From the NCBI GenBank assembly GCA_003506735.1, contig DNYS01000086.1, positions 4,957 through 10,966 on the forward strand: a DNA stretch of 6,010 bases, read 5' to 3'. Within the stretch, counting starts at the first letter, position 1. Every line of letters begins with the position of its first letter. The translations under genes and the position numbers were made by a program. The notes beneath the pieces are model-generated. The model was not told the origin of the DNA, searched no databases, and saw only the letters and a program-made list of their open reading frames with translations. Source of the DNA: Nitrospinota bacterium (lineage in GTDB: Bacteria; UBA8248). This document shows positions 1 through 5,790 of this stretch, piece by piece.

Positions 1-76
1 CCCCCCCCCCCCCCGCCACCCGGGCCCCCCCCCCCCCTCCCCGGGGGGGGGGGGGCGGGGGGGCGGCAGGGGGCGG
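1..76. repeat. Low-complexity poly-C/poly-G stretch at the window edge, probable artefact
   Basis: The first ~76 bases are almost only C and G: long C runs up to about base 42, then long G runs. Only isolated A or T bases interrupt them. No recognisable coding or regulatory signal is visible. A C block followed directly by a G block at the end of a sequence is more typical of poor base calling or a collapsed contig end than of real genome content. It makes the start of the adjoining plus-strand gene unreliable. Confidence 0.75.
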
Positions 77-85
77 ATCAGGGGG

Positions 86-328
86 ATGCGCGAGGGAGAT
101 GCGCCCGATGCGCGCGCCCCCCGGCTCGTCGAGGGGCTGGACCATGTGGGCTTCGCCGTCGAGGACGTGGATGCCGCCGTGGCCTGGCTGGCCTCGCGCG
201 GGGCGGAGGTCCTGGACGCCCCCCAGCGAACCGGCATCGGGGGCCGGGCGATCGCATTTATCCGCGGGCCGGGCAACGTGCGCATCGAGTTGTGCGAGCG
301 GGTGCGTATCGGCGGCGGGCCCAGTTGA
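86..328 (+). CDS. VOC-family protein (glyoxalase / methylmalonyl-CoA epimerase-like), C-terminal part
   Basis: The recognisable part begins near residue 17 with GLDHVGFAVEDVDAAVAWL and runs through GGRAIAFIRGPGNVRIELCE. This is one beta-alpha-beta-beta-beta module of the vicinal oxygen chelate fold. The His of LDHVGF and the Glu of RIELCE sit at the family's usual metal-ligand positions. VOC enzymes normally pair two such modules (about 130 residues), and this module looks like the second. The reading frame stays open upstream through the C/G-rich window edge, so the ATG at 86 is probably not the true start and the first half is outside the window or lost in bad sequence. The order DHVGFAV...GGRAIAF...IELCE recalls the second half of methylmalonyl-CoA epimerase, but the HPK-type loop is absent. 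A dioxygenase or generic glyoxalase-like role is equally possible. It converges on the methyltransferase gene. Confidence 0.6.
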   Translation: MREGDAPDARAPRLVEGLDHVGFAVEDVDAAVAWLASRGAEVLDAPQRTGIGGRAIAFIRGPGNVRIELCERVRIGGGPS

Positions 329-423
329 GCGGAAAAACCATTCACCGAAGGGCGCGCCATTTAGCGGGGGCCTCCTCGCGGGAGGGGCGCTGACGATAGC
401 GGGCGTTTGGCTGGTGACGGTCG

Positions 424-445
424 GGCGCCGGGCCGCCCGGGCGCC
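424..445. terminator. GC-rich bulged hairpin between convergent genes, possible terminator
   Basis: An inverted repeat pairs GGCGCCGGG with CCCGGGCGCC across a 3-base loop, with one bulged G. It begins 13 bases beyond the methyltransferase stop (minus strand) and about 95 bases after the VOC stop (plus strand). Convergent gene ends are a natural place for a terminator. No U-tract follows the stem on either strand, so it is not a canonical intrinsic terminator. The rest of 329-458 shows no gene. A weaker stem (CCTCC/GGAGG, 371-385) is also present. Confidence 0.3.
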
Positions 446-458
446 ATGAACAGGGTTT

Positions 459-1307
459 TCAATCAGAGGAAATTAGATCGAGCGGCGGCCGGATTTTTTC
501 GGCGATCAGAATCCCGTAGACGAATTTTTTTTCCTCGAAACCCCGCTTCATCCTTCGAAATCCCCGGAGGTGTCTCAGGAATTCCATCCCGTGGCGGGCG
601 GCGAACGCCCACACGGCCTTATCCCTTATAATTTTCAGGCCGATATCCCATGTTTGCTTCACCCGGGGGCTGATGTCCTCGAAGCGCACCAGCTTGAAAC
701 GGGATTCATCGAGGAGCTTCAGGTATTTTTCGGAGGTCGATAGCGCGCAGAACATTCCCTCCTCGATGGGCCGGATAATCTCCGCCTCCTCCCGCGCGGT
801 CAGATTGTCCGCCTTGAGCCAGGCGGCGATGCAAATCCTTCCGCCGGGGTTCAAAAGCGCGTGGCACTTTCGGAAAAAACTCAGGTGATCGCCCAGGTGG
901 GCGAGCACCTCGACGGTCCAAACCGCGTCGAAGGTTCCGGTCAGGGTCATGCGGTTGGCGTCCATGAGCAGAAATTCGGGTTTCCGGTCGAGGCTGGAGG
1001 CCGCCTCTTCCGCCATTTTCCTTTGCGCCGGGCTGATGGTGATTCCGGTCACCTTGCAGCCGAAATTTTGGCTCAGCCAGATCGACGTTCCGCCGATTCC
1101 GCATCCGACGTCGAGAACCTTGGCGCCGGGTTTCAGGGAGGAGGCGTCGGCGAGAAATTGGATGAGGCCCTCGGTGGCCTCTTCTTTTGTTTCGCGGCCG
1201 GAGGGGTAGTAGCCATGGTGGATGTGGCCGGCCCACAGATCCCGGTAGAGGGGGGACACCACATCGTAGAATCCCTGAATTTCCTGGATCGAGGGCTGGT
1301 TGCCCAC
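459..1307 (-). CDS. Class I SAM-dependent methyltransferase, tocopherol O-methyltransferase-like
   Basis: This is a soluble Rossmann-fold methyltransferase of about 282 residues. From the chosen start the order is: an N-terminal helix with FYDVVSPLYRDLW and the HIHHGYY motif (about residues 28-34); SAM motif I VLDVGCGIGG (64-73); the post-I strand GITISPAQ (88-95); an acidic MDANRM segment (about 115-120); TFDAVWTVEVLAHL (about 125-138); and LLNPGGRICIAAWL (about 151-164). The HHGYY box just before motif I and the ITISPAQ loop are seen in the gamma-tocopherol / small-molecule O- or C-methyltransferase group, so the substrate is likely a small molecule; it cannot be named. Start: GTG at 1307 with a weak AAAGAG about 9 bases upstream. 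The frame extends upstream to a TTG at 1409, but those 34 residues are Arg/Pro-rich, unlike the family, and overlap the isomerase gene. It is last in the minus-strand series, about 70 bp after the isomerase. Its DNA looks less GC-rich than its neighbours', with T6 and T8 runs near the 3' end. Confidence 0.85.
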   Translation of the reverse strand: MGNQPSIQEIQGFYDVVSPLYRDLWAGHIHHGYYPSGRETKEEATEGLIQFLADASSLKPGAKVLDVGCGIGGTSIWLSQNFGCKVTGITISPAQRKMAEEAASSLDRKPEFLLMDANRMTLTGTFDAVWTVEVLAHLGDHLSFFRKCHALLNPGGRICIAAWLKADNLTAREEAEIIRPIEEGMFCALSTSEKYLKLLDESRFKLVRFEDISPRVKQTWDIGLKIIRDKAVWAFAARHGMEFLRHLRGFRRMKRGFEEKKFVYGILIAEKIRPPLDLISSD

Positions 1308-1355
1308 TTTTTGGGTCTCTTTCGCCGGCGGAGGCCGCCCGGGGCGCTCCGCCCG

Positions 1356-1367
1356 AGGCGCGCGCCT
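1356..1367. repeat. 12-bp perfect GC palindrome after the isomerase stop
   Basis: AGGCGCGCGCCT is its own reverse complement. It lies about 10 bases beyond the stop of the PrpF-like gene, in the ~70-bp gap before the methyltransferase GTG. It could form a small RNA hairpin that protects or attenuates the transcript. No U-run follows it. In DNA this GC-rich such palindromes also arise by chance. Confidence 0.25.
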
Positions 1368-1377
1368 GGAAGCCAAT

Positions 1378-2556
1378 CTAGGCCGGGGCGGTTTGCGCCT
1401 CAGCCTCAAATACGCTGGCGGGAATGAGGACCGAGCCTTCCATCAGGCGGCGGGCGGTGCGGTAGACGATGACCTTCTCGGCCCGGGGCCCTTCCGGGTC
1501 CTGGGTCACGACGGCCCCGATGGGTTGGACCCCGGACGAGTGCCCGAGACGAAGGTCCCCTCCGCCGGGACGCGCGGCCTCGTGCGCAATTGTGCCCGGT
1601 ATGCGGGCGGCCACGGCGAGGCACATCGCCCCCGTCAGCGGATAGGCGCGGTGGGTTTTTCCCATCGAGAGCATCCGGCTCAGGATGTCGAACGAGTCGG
1701 CGGGAACGGGCGCCCCCGTGAGGTCGAAGTATTCCGCCGGGGGCGAGACTATGGCCATTTTCGGAACCAGGGGGGAGGACTCCGAAGCCGCCCGGGTGTC
1801 GGGCGATATACCCATCCGGACAGCGGCCTCGGCCCGGATCTGCTCCAGATTCACCATAATCGTCCGCTGGGCGTCGATGGCCCCGGGGGATTCGGTCCCC
1901 GAAAGGCCGATGTCCTTGGCCCGGACGAAAACGGCGGGGGTGGCCGCATCGACGAGGCTGGCCTCGATCCTTCCGATTCCCTCGATATCGAATTCATCGA
2001 CCCGCCTCCCGGTGGGGAGAAGCTTTCCCGTCGAGGCGCCTCCGGGATCGGTGAATTCGAGCGTGATGCGCGAGCCGGTTCCGGCCACGCCCGGAAGCGC
2101 GTAGTCCCCCTCGACCGCGGGAATGCCGCCCTCGACCCGGAATTTGGAGATGACGATCTTGTTGGTGTTCGTGTTGTGGATGCGGACGGTGGCCTCCCCG
2201 TCCGGCGGCGGGGGGACGAGCCCTTCCTCGACCGCGAAGAGCCCCACCGCGCTCGACATGTTTCCGCAGTTGCCCCCGTAATCCACGAAGGGGGTATCCA
2301 CGCTCACCTGGGCGAAGGTGAAATCCACGTCGGCGTCCGGGCGGGTGGAGGGGCCGATGACGGCGGCCTTGCTGAGGGAGGAGATGCCGCCGCCGAGGCC
2401 GTCGAGCTGGCGGCCGTTGGGGTCCGGACTTCCCATGGCGCGGAGGAATATGGCGGTCCGCGTCTCCGGGTCCTCGGTGATGTCCTTGGCGTTGAAAAAG
2501 ATGGCGCGGCTGGTGCCGCCCCGGTAGAAAACGGCTGAAATTTTTCGCTGGCTCAT
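1378..2556 (-). CDS. prpF: PrpF-family isomerase (2-methylaconitate cis-trans isomerase / 4-oxalomesaconate tautomerase family)
   Basis: The 392-residue length matches the family. PrpF proteins have a diaminopimelate-epimerase-like fold and shift double bonds or invert geometry in aconitate-type tricarboxylates by proton transfer. Visible family blocks: VFYRGGTSRAIFF (9-21), MGSPDPNGRQLDGLGG (41-56), SSLSKAAVIGPS (59-70), VDYGGNCGNMSSAVG (91-105), LTGAMCLAVAARIPGT (307-322) and RLGHSSGVQPIGA (336-348). Lys63 and Cys97 are 34 residues apart and align with Lys73 and Cys107, the active-site pair described for Shewanella PrpF, so the catalytic pair looks intact. ATG at 2556 lies 7 bases after the aconitase stop. 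Its Shine-Dalgarno is weak (an AGGG about 12 bases upstream), so translational coupling to the aconitase is likely. That neighbour supports an aconitate or 2-methylaconitate isomerase role over the aromatic-degradation tautomerase GalD. The exact substrate (2-methyl-trans-aconitate, trans-aconitate or other) cannot be read from sequence. Confidence 0.88.
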   Translation of the reverse strand: MSQRKISAVFYRGGTSRAIFFNAKDITEDPETRTAIFLRAMGSPDPNGRQLDGLGGGISSLSKAAVIGPSTRPDADVDFTFAQVSVDTPFVDYGGNCGNMSSAVGLFAVEEGLVPPPPDGEATVRIHNTNTNKIVISKFRVEGGIPAVEGDYALPGVAGTGSRITLEFTDPGGASTGKLLPTGRRVDEFDIEGIGRIEASLVDAATPAVFVRAKDIGLSGTESPGAIDAQRTIMVNLEQIRAEAAVRMGISPDTRAASESSPLVPKMAIVSPPAEYFDLTGAPVPADSFDILSRMLSMGKTHRAYPLTGAMCLAVAARIPGTIAHEAARPGGGDLRLGHSSGVQPIGAVVTQDPEGPRAEKVIVYRTARRLMEGSVLIPASVFEAEAQTAPA

Positions 2557-2563
2557 TTCGGTT

Positions 2564-4489
2564 TCAAGCCCTGGCTTTGGTATGGGCGAGGACCCCTCCT
2601 GCGAGAAGGATGCTCCGCTCGCGCGCGGTGAGCGCGCACGTCACCTCGAAGCGCGATCCGATAGTCCGATTCTCCACCGCCAGGCGGTTTTGGGAAAGCC
2701 CCTCCGGGATGCCGGAGAGGCGGAGGCGGTGGCCCTGCTCGAGGCGGTCCCATTCGCCGGGGTCGGCGAGTTCGAGCGGGAGGATGCCCCAGTTGATCAG
2801 GTTCGCGCGGTGGATCCGGGCGAAGGACTTCGCCACCACGGCCCGCACGCCCAGGCACATGGGGCAAAGCGCGGCCTGCTCCCGGGCCGAGCCCTGGCCG
2901 TAGAGGTCGCCCCCCAGGATGATCCCCCCGCCCGCCGCGCGCGCGCGGCCGGCGAACTCCGGGTCGATCCTCCGGAAGAGGAACTCCGAAAGGGCGGGCG
3001 CGTTCGTTCGGTAGGTGATTGCCTCGACGCCAGCGGGGATGATGGTGTCGGTCGAGACCGAATCGCCCAGCTTGATGAGGATCTCTCCCTCGTAGGCATC
3101 CCCGAAGGGCTCTCCCGCCGGGATGGGCACGATGTTGGGGCTCTGGAGGAGTTCGATCCGATCGGGCTCGGCCGAGGGCGGCACGATTCCCGCCCCGTCC
3201 GCGGCGAACCGGTGGGGGAGAAGAACCTCGGGCGGTTTCAAGTCGCCGGGGGGGGCGGTGATGACCCCATGGATGGCGGAGAGGGCGGCCGTCTCGGTGC
3301 CACATATATAAACGGCGTCCTCCGTGAGGCCGGAGCGGCCCTTGAAATTCCGGCTGAAGGTGCGGAGGGATTTCGTCCCCGGCGCGGGGATGTGGCCGTA
3401 GCCGGGGCAGGAGCCGCAGGTGGCCTCCGACACGAGGACCCCGGCGGCGAGCAGGTCGGCGATGTGCCCCTCGCGGGCCAACTCCTCGAACGCCTGGCGG
3501 CTTCCCGGAAAAACGATGGCATCCACCCCGGGGGCCACCTTGCGCCCCCGCATGATTTGGGCGAAGGAGGCGATGTCGGTGTAGGACCCGTTCGTGCAGC
3601 TTCCGGCGATGACCTGCTCGATCGGGGTTCCGGCCACCTCGCTCACCGGGACCACCTTGTCCGGGTTCGAGGGCAGGGCGATGAGCGGCTCGATGCGGGA
3701 GAGGTCGAGTTCGATCCGGCCGTCGTAGGCGGCGTCCCGGTCCGCCGAGAGCGCCCGCCAGTCGCCGGGCCGGTTCATCCGCCCGAAAAACTCCCACGTC
3801 CGCTCGTCGCTCGGAAAAAGAGAGCTGGTCAGGCCCAGCTCGGTCCCCATGTTGGCGATGGTCGAGCGCTCGGGCACGCTCAGCGTCTCCACCCCGGGGC
3901 CGGTGTACTCGAAGAGTTTGCCCACCCCGCCCTGGCCCGTGAGGCGCCGCAGAAGTTCGAGGATGACGTCCTTCGCCGAGCGCCAGGGGCCGAGCTTTCC
4001 ACTCAGGTGGACCTCGATGATTTCTGGGCGGGGGAGAATGAGGGTGCCCCCGCCCATGGCGACGGCCACGTCGATCCCCCCCGCGCCGATGGCGAGCATT
4101 CCGGCCGCGCCGGCCTGGGGGGTGTGGCTGTCGGTGCCGGCCAGGCTCTCGCCCGGGACGGCATAGGTTTCCAGATGAACGTTGTGGCAGATTCCGTTGC
4201 CGGGTTTGGAGAAGTGGATGCCGTATTTCTGGCAAAAACCGAGCAGAAAACGGTGCCCCTCGGTGTGGAGATAGTCCATCTGAAGGGTCTGGTGGTCGGC
4301 GTACATGACGGCTGTCTTCTGGGCGACGCGCGTCATCCCCATCGCCTCGAACTGGAGCAGGGCCATCGGGCCCGAGGCGTCCTGCAAAAGCACCTGATCC
4401 GCGCGAATCTCAATCTCGGCCCCGACGCGGCCGCCATCGCCCGAGACCAGGTGCTCGTCGATGAGCAGTTGCGCGAGACTTTTGGCCAT
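2564..4489 (-). CDS. Aconitate hydratase, short single-chain (Aquifex-type, LeuC/LeuD-like)
   Basis: A 641-residue [4Fe-4S] hydro-lyase predicted to interconvert citrate, cis-aconitate and isocitrate or a methylated analogue in the cytoplasm. Order: N-terminal catalytic domains with ADHQ (64-67), GICHNVHLE (99-107) and AGTDSHTPQAGAAGML (117-132); cluster ligands Cys298 (AGSCTNGSYTD) and Cys358/Cys361 (TCGSCPGYGH), spaced 60 and CxxC as in LeuC; then a swivel domain with GDSVSTDTIIPAG (475-487), GGDLYGQGSAREQAAL (526-541) and AKSFARIHRANLINWGILP (553-571). It is far shorter than AcnA, AcnB or AcnD (about 860-930 residues), matching the compact Aquifex-type aconitases in which large and small subunits are fused. 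Start: ATG at 4489, with GGGGAAGG about 10 bases upstream inside the end of the citrate synthase gene. The in-frame extension to 4639 is a shadow of that gene. Oddity: the usual GSSRE motif reads GSARE (Ser534, Ala535, Arg536), followed by Gln instead of the common His. Substrate preference is therefore open. Confidence 0.92.
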   Translation of the reverse strand: MAKSLAQLLIDEHLVSGDGGRVGAEIEIRADQVLLQDASGPMALLQFEAMGMTRVAQKTAVMYADHQTLQMDYLHTEGHRFLLGFCQKYGIHFSKPGNGICHNVHLETYAVPGESLAGTDSHTPQAGAAGMLAIGAGGIDVAVAMGGGTLILPRPEIIEVHLSGKLGPWRSAKDVILELLRRLTGQGGVGKLFEYTGPGVETLSVPERSTIANMGTELGLTSSLFPSDERTWEFFGRMNRPGDWRALSADRDAAYDGRIELDLSRIEPLIALPSNPDKVVPVSEVAGTPIEQVIAGSCTNGSYTDIASFAQIMRGRKVAPGVDAIVFPGSRQAFEELAREGHIADLLAAGVLVSEATCGSCPGYGHIPAPGTKSLRTFSRNFKGRSGLTEDAVYICGTETAALSAIHGVITAPPGDLKPPEVLLPHRFAADGAGIVPPSAEPDRIELLQSPNIVPIPAGEPFGDAYEGEILIKLGDSVSTDTIIPAGVEAITYRTNAPALSEFLFRRIDPEFAGRARAAGGGIILGGDLYGQGSAREQAALCPMCLGVRAVVAKSFARIHRANLINWGILPLELADPGEWDRLEQGHRLRLSGIPEGLSQNRLAVENRTIGSRFEVTCALTARERSILLAGGVLAHTKARA

Positions 4490-4493
4490 CGCC

Positions 4494-5627
4494 CTAGCGC
4501 CTTCCCCGGAGGGATTTATAGGCCCGCTTCGGTGCGCCCGTGTAGCGGGCGCGGGGCCGGATGAGGCGGTTATCGCCCTGTTGTTCGAGGATGTTGGCGC
4601 ACCATCCCGCCACGCGGGAGATCGCGATGATGGGCACAAACAGGCCGGTGGGCAGCCCGAGGCCGCGCCAGAGCGGAGCCGAATAGAAATCGACGTTCGG
4701 GATGATCCCCTTGCGGCTCTGCACGCCCTGGTCGAGGGCGCGCGCGATGTCGAACCATTTGTCCGCCCCCCGGCGGCGGCAGGTCTCCTCGGCGATGCCC
4801 ATCAGAACGGCGGCGCGCGGATCGCCGCTCCGGTAGTAGACGCGGTGGCCAAAGCCCATGAGGAGGCGCTTTTCGGCCAGCGCCTTCTCGAGGAAGGGTT
4901 CCGCGTTTTCGGCCTCGCCAATTTCCTCGAGGGTTTCCATGACGGCGAGTCCGGCCCCGCCGTGGAGGGGTCCCTTGAGGGAGCCGATCGCCGCCGTGAC
5001 CGCCGAGTAAATGTCCGAGAGGGTGGAGGCGACGACCCGCCCCGTGAAGGTCGAGGCGTTGATCTCGTGTTCGGCGTAGAGGACGAGGCTGGCGTCGAGG
5101 GCCTTTACGTCCGCTTTATGGGGTTTTTCGCCGAAGACCATGTGGAGAAAGTTCGCGGCATGGCCCAGCCCCTTGCGGGGAGAGAGGGGTTTCTCTCCCT
5201 CGCCGGCCCGGTGGATGGCCGCCGCGACGACCGGCATCCGGGCGATGAGGCGGACAGCCTTGCGGCGGTTCGCTTCTGGGAATGTGTCCTCGGCCTCGGG
5301 ATCGTAGAGGCCCAGCATCCCCACCGCTCCCCGGAGGGCGGCCATGCGGTGGGCCGCCGGCGGGATAAGCTTGATCACGCGCAGCAAATCACCGGGGAGC
5401 TTTCGCTCGGCGATGAGCTCGGCGCTGAAGGCCTTGAGGGCGGCGTGGTCCGGAAGCTCGCCGTTCAGGAGGAGATAGACGATCTCCTCGTAGGTCACGC
5501 CCCGCCGGGCCATATCCGGCACGTCGTAACCCCGGTAGGCCAGGCGCCCGCCCTCGCCGTCCAGGTCGCAGATCGAGGTCTCCACGGCGACGATGCCTTC
5601 AAGCCCGCGGATCACATCATCCGGCAT
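4494..5627 (-). CDS. Citrate synthase / 2-methylcitrate synthase (short type)
   Basis: A 377-residue enzyme condensing an acyl-CoA (acetyl- or propionyl-CoA) with oxaloacetate. It has the short N terminus of CitZ, archaeal and PrpC-type synthases and lacks the extended N-terminal domain of hexameric GltA. The N-terminal block has the family GLEGIVAVETSICDLDGEGG (8-27) and YRGYDV (31-36). The catalytic triad is visible: His222 in GPLHGGA, His261 in GFGHRVY, Asp313 in NVDFYSAP. AEHEINASTF (185-194) and RLIRPRARYTG (354-364) supply further substrate-site residues. ATG at 5627 has a strong AAGGGAAGGA Shine-Dalgarno 7 bases upstream (5635-5644). The 100 in-frame residues before it are Arg/Pro/Ser-rich and run through the promoter, so they are not coding. 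Next to an aconitase and a PrpF homologue a methylcitrate synthase role is plausible, but CitZ-like enzymes are often active with both acyl-CoAs and sequence does not decide. It is first in the unit, 4 bp before the aconitase gene. Confidence 0.92.
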   Translation of the reverse strand: MPDDVIRGLEGIVAVETSICDLDGEGGRLAYRGYDVPDMARRGVTYEEIVYLLLNGELPDHAALKAFSAELIAERKLPGDLLRVIKLIPPAAHRMAALRGAVGMLGLYDPEAEDTFPEANRRKAVRLIARMPVVAAAIHRAGEGEKPLSPRKGLGHAANFLHMVFGEKPHKADVKALDASLVLYAEHEINASTFTGRVVASTLSDIYSAVTAAIGSLKGPLHGGAGLAVMETLEEIGEAENAEPFLEKALAEKRLLMGFGHRVYYRSGDPRAAVLMGIAEETCRRRGADKWFDIARALDQGVQSRKGIIPNVDFYSAPLWRGLGLPTGLFVPIIAISRVAGWCANILEQQGDNRLIRPRARYTGAPKRAYKSLRGRR

Positions 5628-5676
5628 CAGGAAATCCTTCCCTTGGGTGTGCCTCGGCGGCACGGGTGGGTGGCCA

Positions 5677-5696
5677 AATTTTCCCGTGGGAAAATT
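5677..5696. promoter_or_regulatory. Perfect 9+9 bp inverted repeat, probable operator of the citrate synthase unit
   Basis: AATTTTCCC and GGGAAAATT are exact inverted arms around a 2-base centre (GT on the plus strand). The site is strikingly AT-rich for this region. It overlaps the last 3 bases of a TATAAT -10 box and covers the predicted transcription start, about 50 bp upstream of the citrate synthase ATG. That placement fits a dimeric repressor that blocks initiation. The arms resemble the Firmicute CodY box, but the centre is 5 bases longer, so CodY is not claimed. A hairpin in the 5' leader is the alternative; no U-run follows to make it a terminator. Confidence 0.65.
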
Positions 5697-5702
5697 ATAG
5701 CA
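5694..5702 (-). promoter_or_regulatory. Extended -10 promoter (TGC-TATAAT) of the citrate synthase unit
   Basis: On the minus strand the sequence TGCTATAAT is an exact TGn extended -10 followed by a consensus TATAAT hexamer (5699 to 5694). No good TTGACA-like -35 lies at 16-18 bases spacing, which is usual when a TGn extension is present. Transcription would start near 5687 and give a leader of about 60 nt before the ATG at 5627. This is the only consensus -10 noticed in the intergenic regions. It suggests the citrate synthase-aconitase-PrpF genes have their own promoter and do not depend on the dehydrogenase gene upstream. Confidence 0.6.
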
Positions 5703-5772
5703 CGGGCGAATGGGGGCGTCCGGTCGGGCGGCCCGCCCCCCGCCCGGGGATTGACGAGGAAGATGACGCCCT

Positions 5773-5786
5773 CCGCCGCGCGGCGG
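5773..5786. repeat. 14-bp perfect GC palindrome just after the dehydrogenase stop
   Basis: CCGCCGCGCGGCGG is fully self-complementary and begins 4 bases beyond the stop codon of the 2-hydroxyacid dehydrogenase on the minus strand. A second short repeat, GGGCGG/CCGCCC (5726-5738), lies further downstream. Either could be the stem of a transcript-end structure, but neither has a following U-tract, so an intrinsic terminator is only a possibility. Confidence 0.3.
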
Positions 5787-5790
5787 CCGG

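Noticed and set aside
1308..1409. 34-residue N-terminal extension of the methyltransferase from a TTG
   Set aside because: It is Arg/Pro-rich, overlaps the isomerase gene end and is unlike the family. The GTG at 1307 is the better start.
1300..2538. Open frame of 412 residues on the plus strand, opposite the PrpF homologue
   Set aside because: It is a Gly/Asp/Arg-rich shadow. The PrpF frame on the minus strand explains the sequence fully.
1378..2556. Reading the isomerase as diaminopimelate epimerase or proline racemase
   Set aside because: The overall fold is shared, but the RGGTS, GSPDPxGRQxDGLGG and GNCGN blocks, the Lys63/Cys97 pair and the 392-residue length match PrpF instead.
2553..4235. 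Second minus-strand open frame of 560 residues overlapping the aconitase
   Set aside because: Its translation is a low-complexity Arg/Pro/Gly/His composition from the wrong frame of the aconitase gene, with no motif.
2582..4564. Long open frame (660 residues) on the plus strand, opposite the aconitase
   Set aside because: It is the antisense shadow of a GC-rich gene. Its translation is Gly/Ala/Arg/Asp-rich with no domain pattern, while the minus strand encodes an unmistakable full aconitase.
4490..4639. 50-residue N-terminal extension of the aconitase
   Set aside because: It lies entirely within the citrate synthase 3' end in another frame and is not family-like. The ATG at 4489 with a GGGGAAGG upstream gives the normal N terminus.
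5677..5696. Reading the inverted repeat as a CodY box or an intrinsic terminator
   Set aside because: The CodY consensus has a 15-bp spacing, and this repeat is 5 bp longer at the centre. As a terminator it lacks a U-tract and has an AT-rich stem with a 2-base centre.
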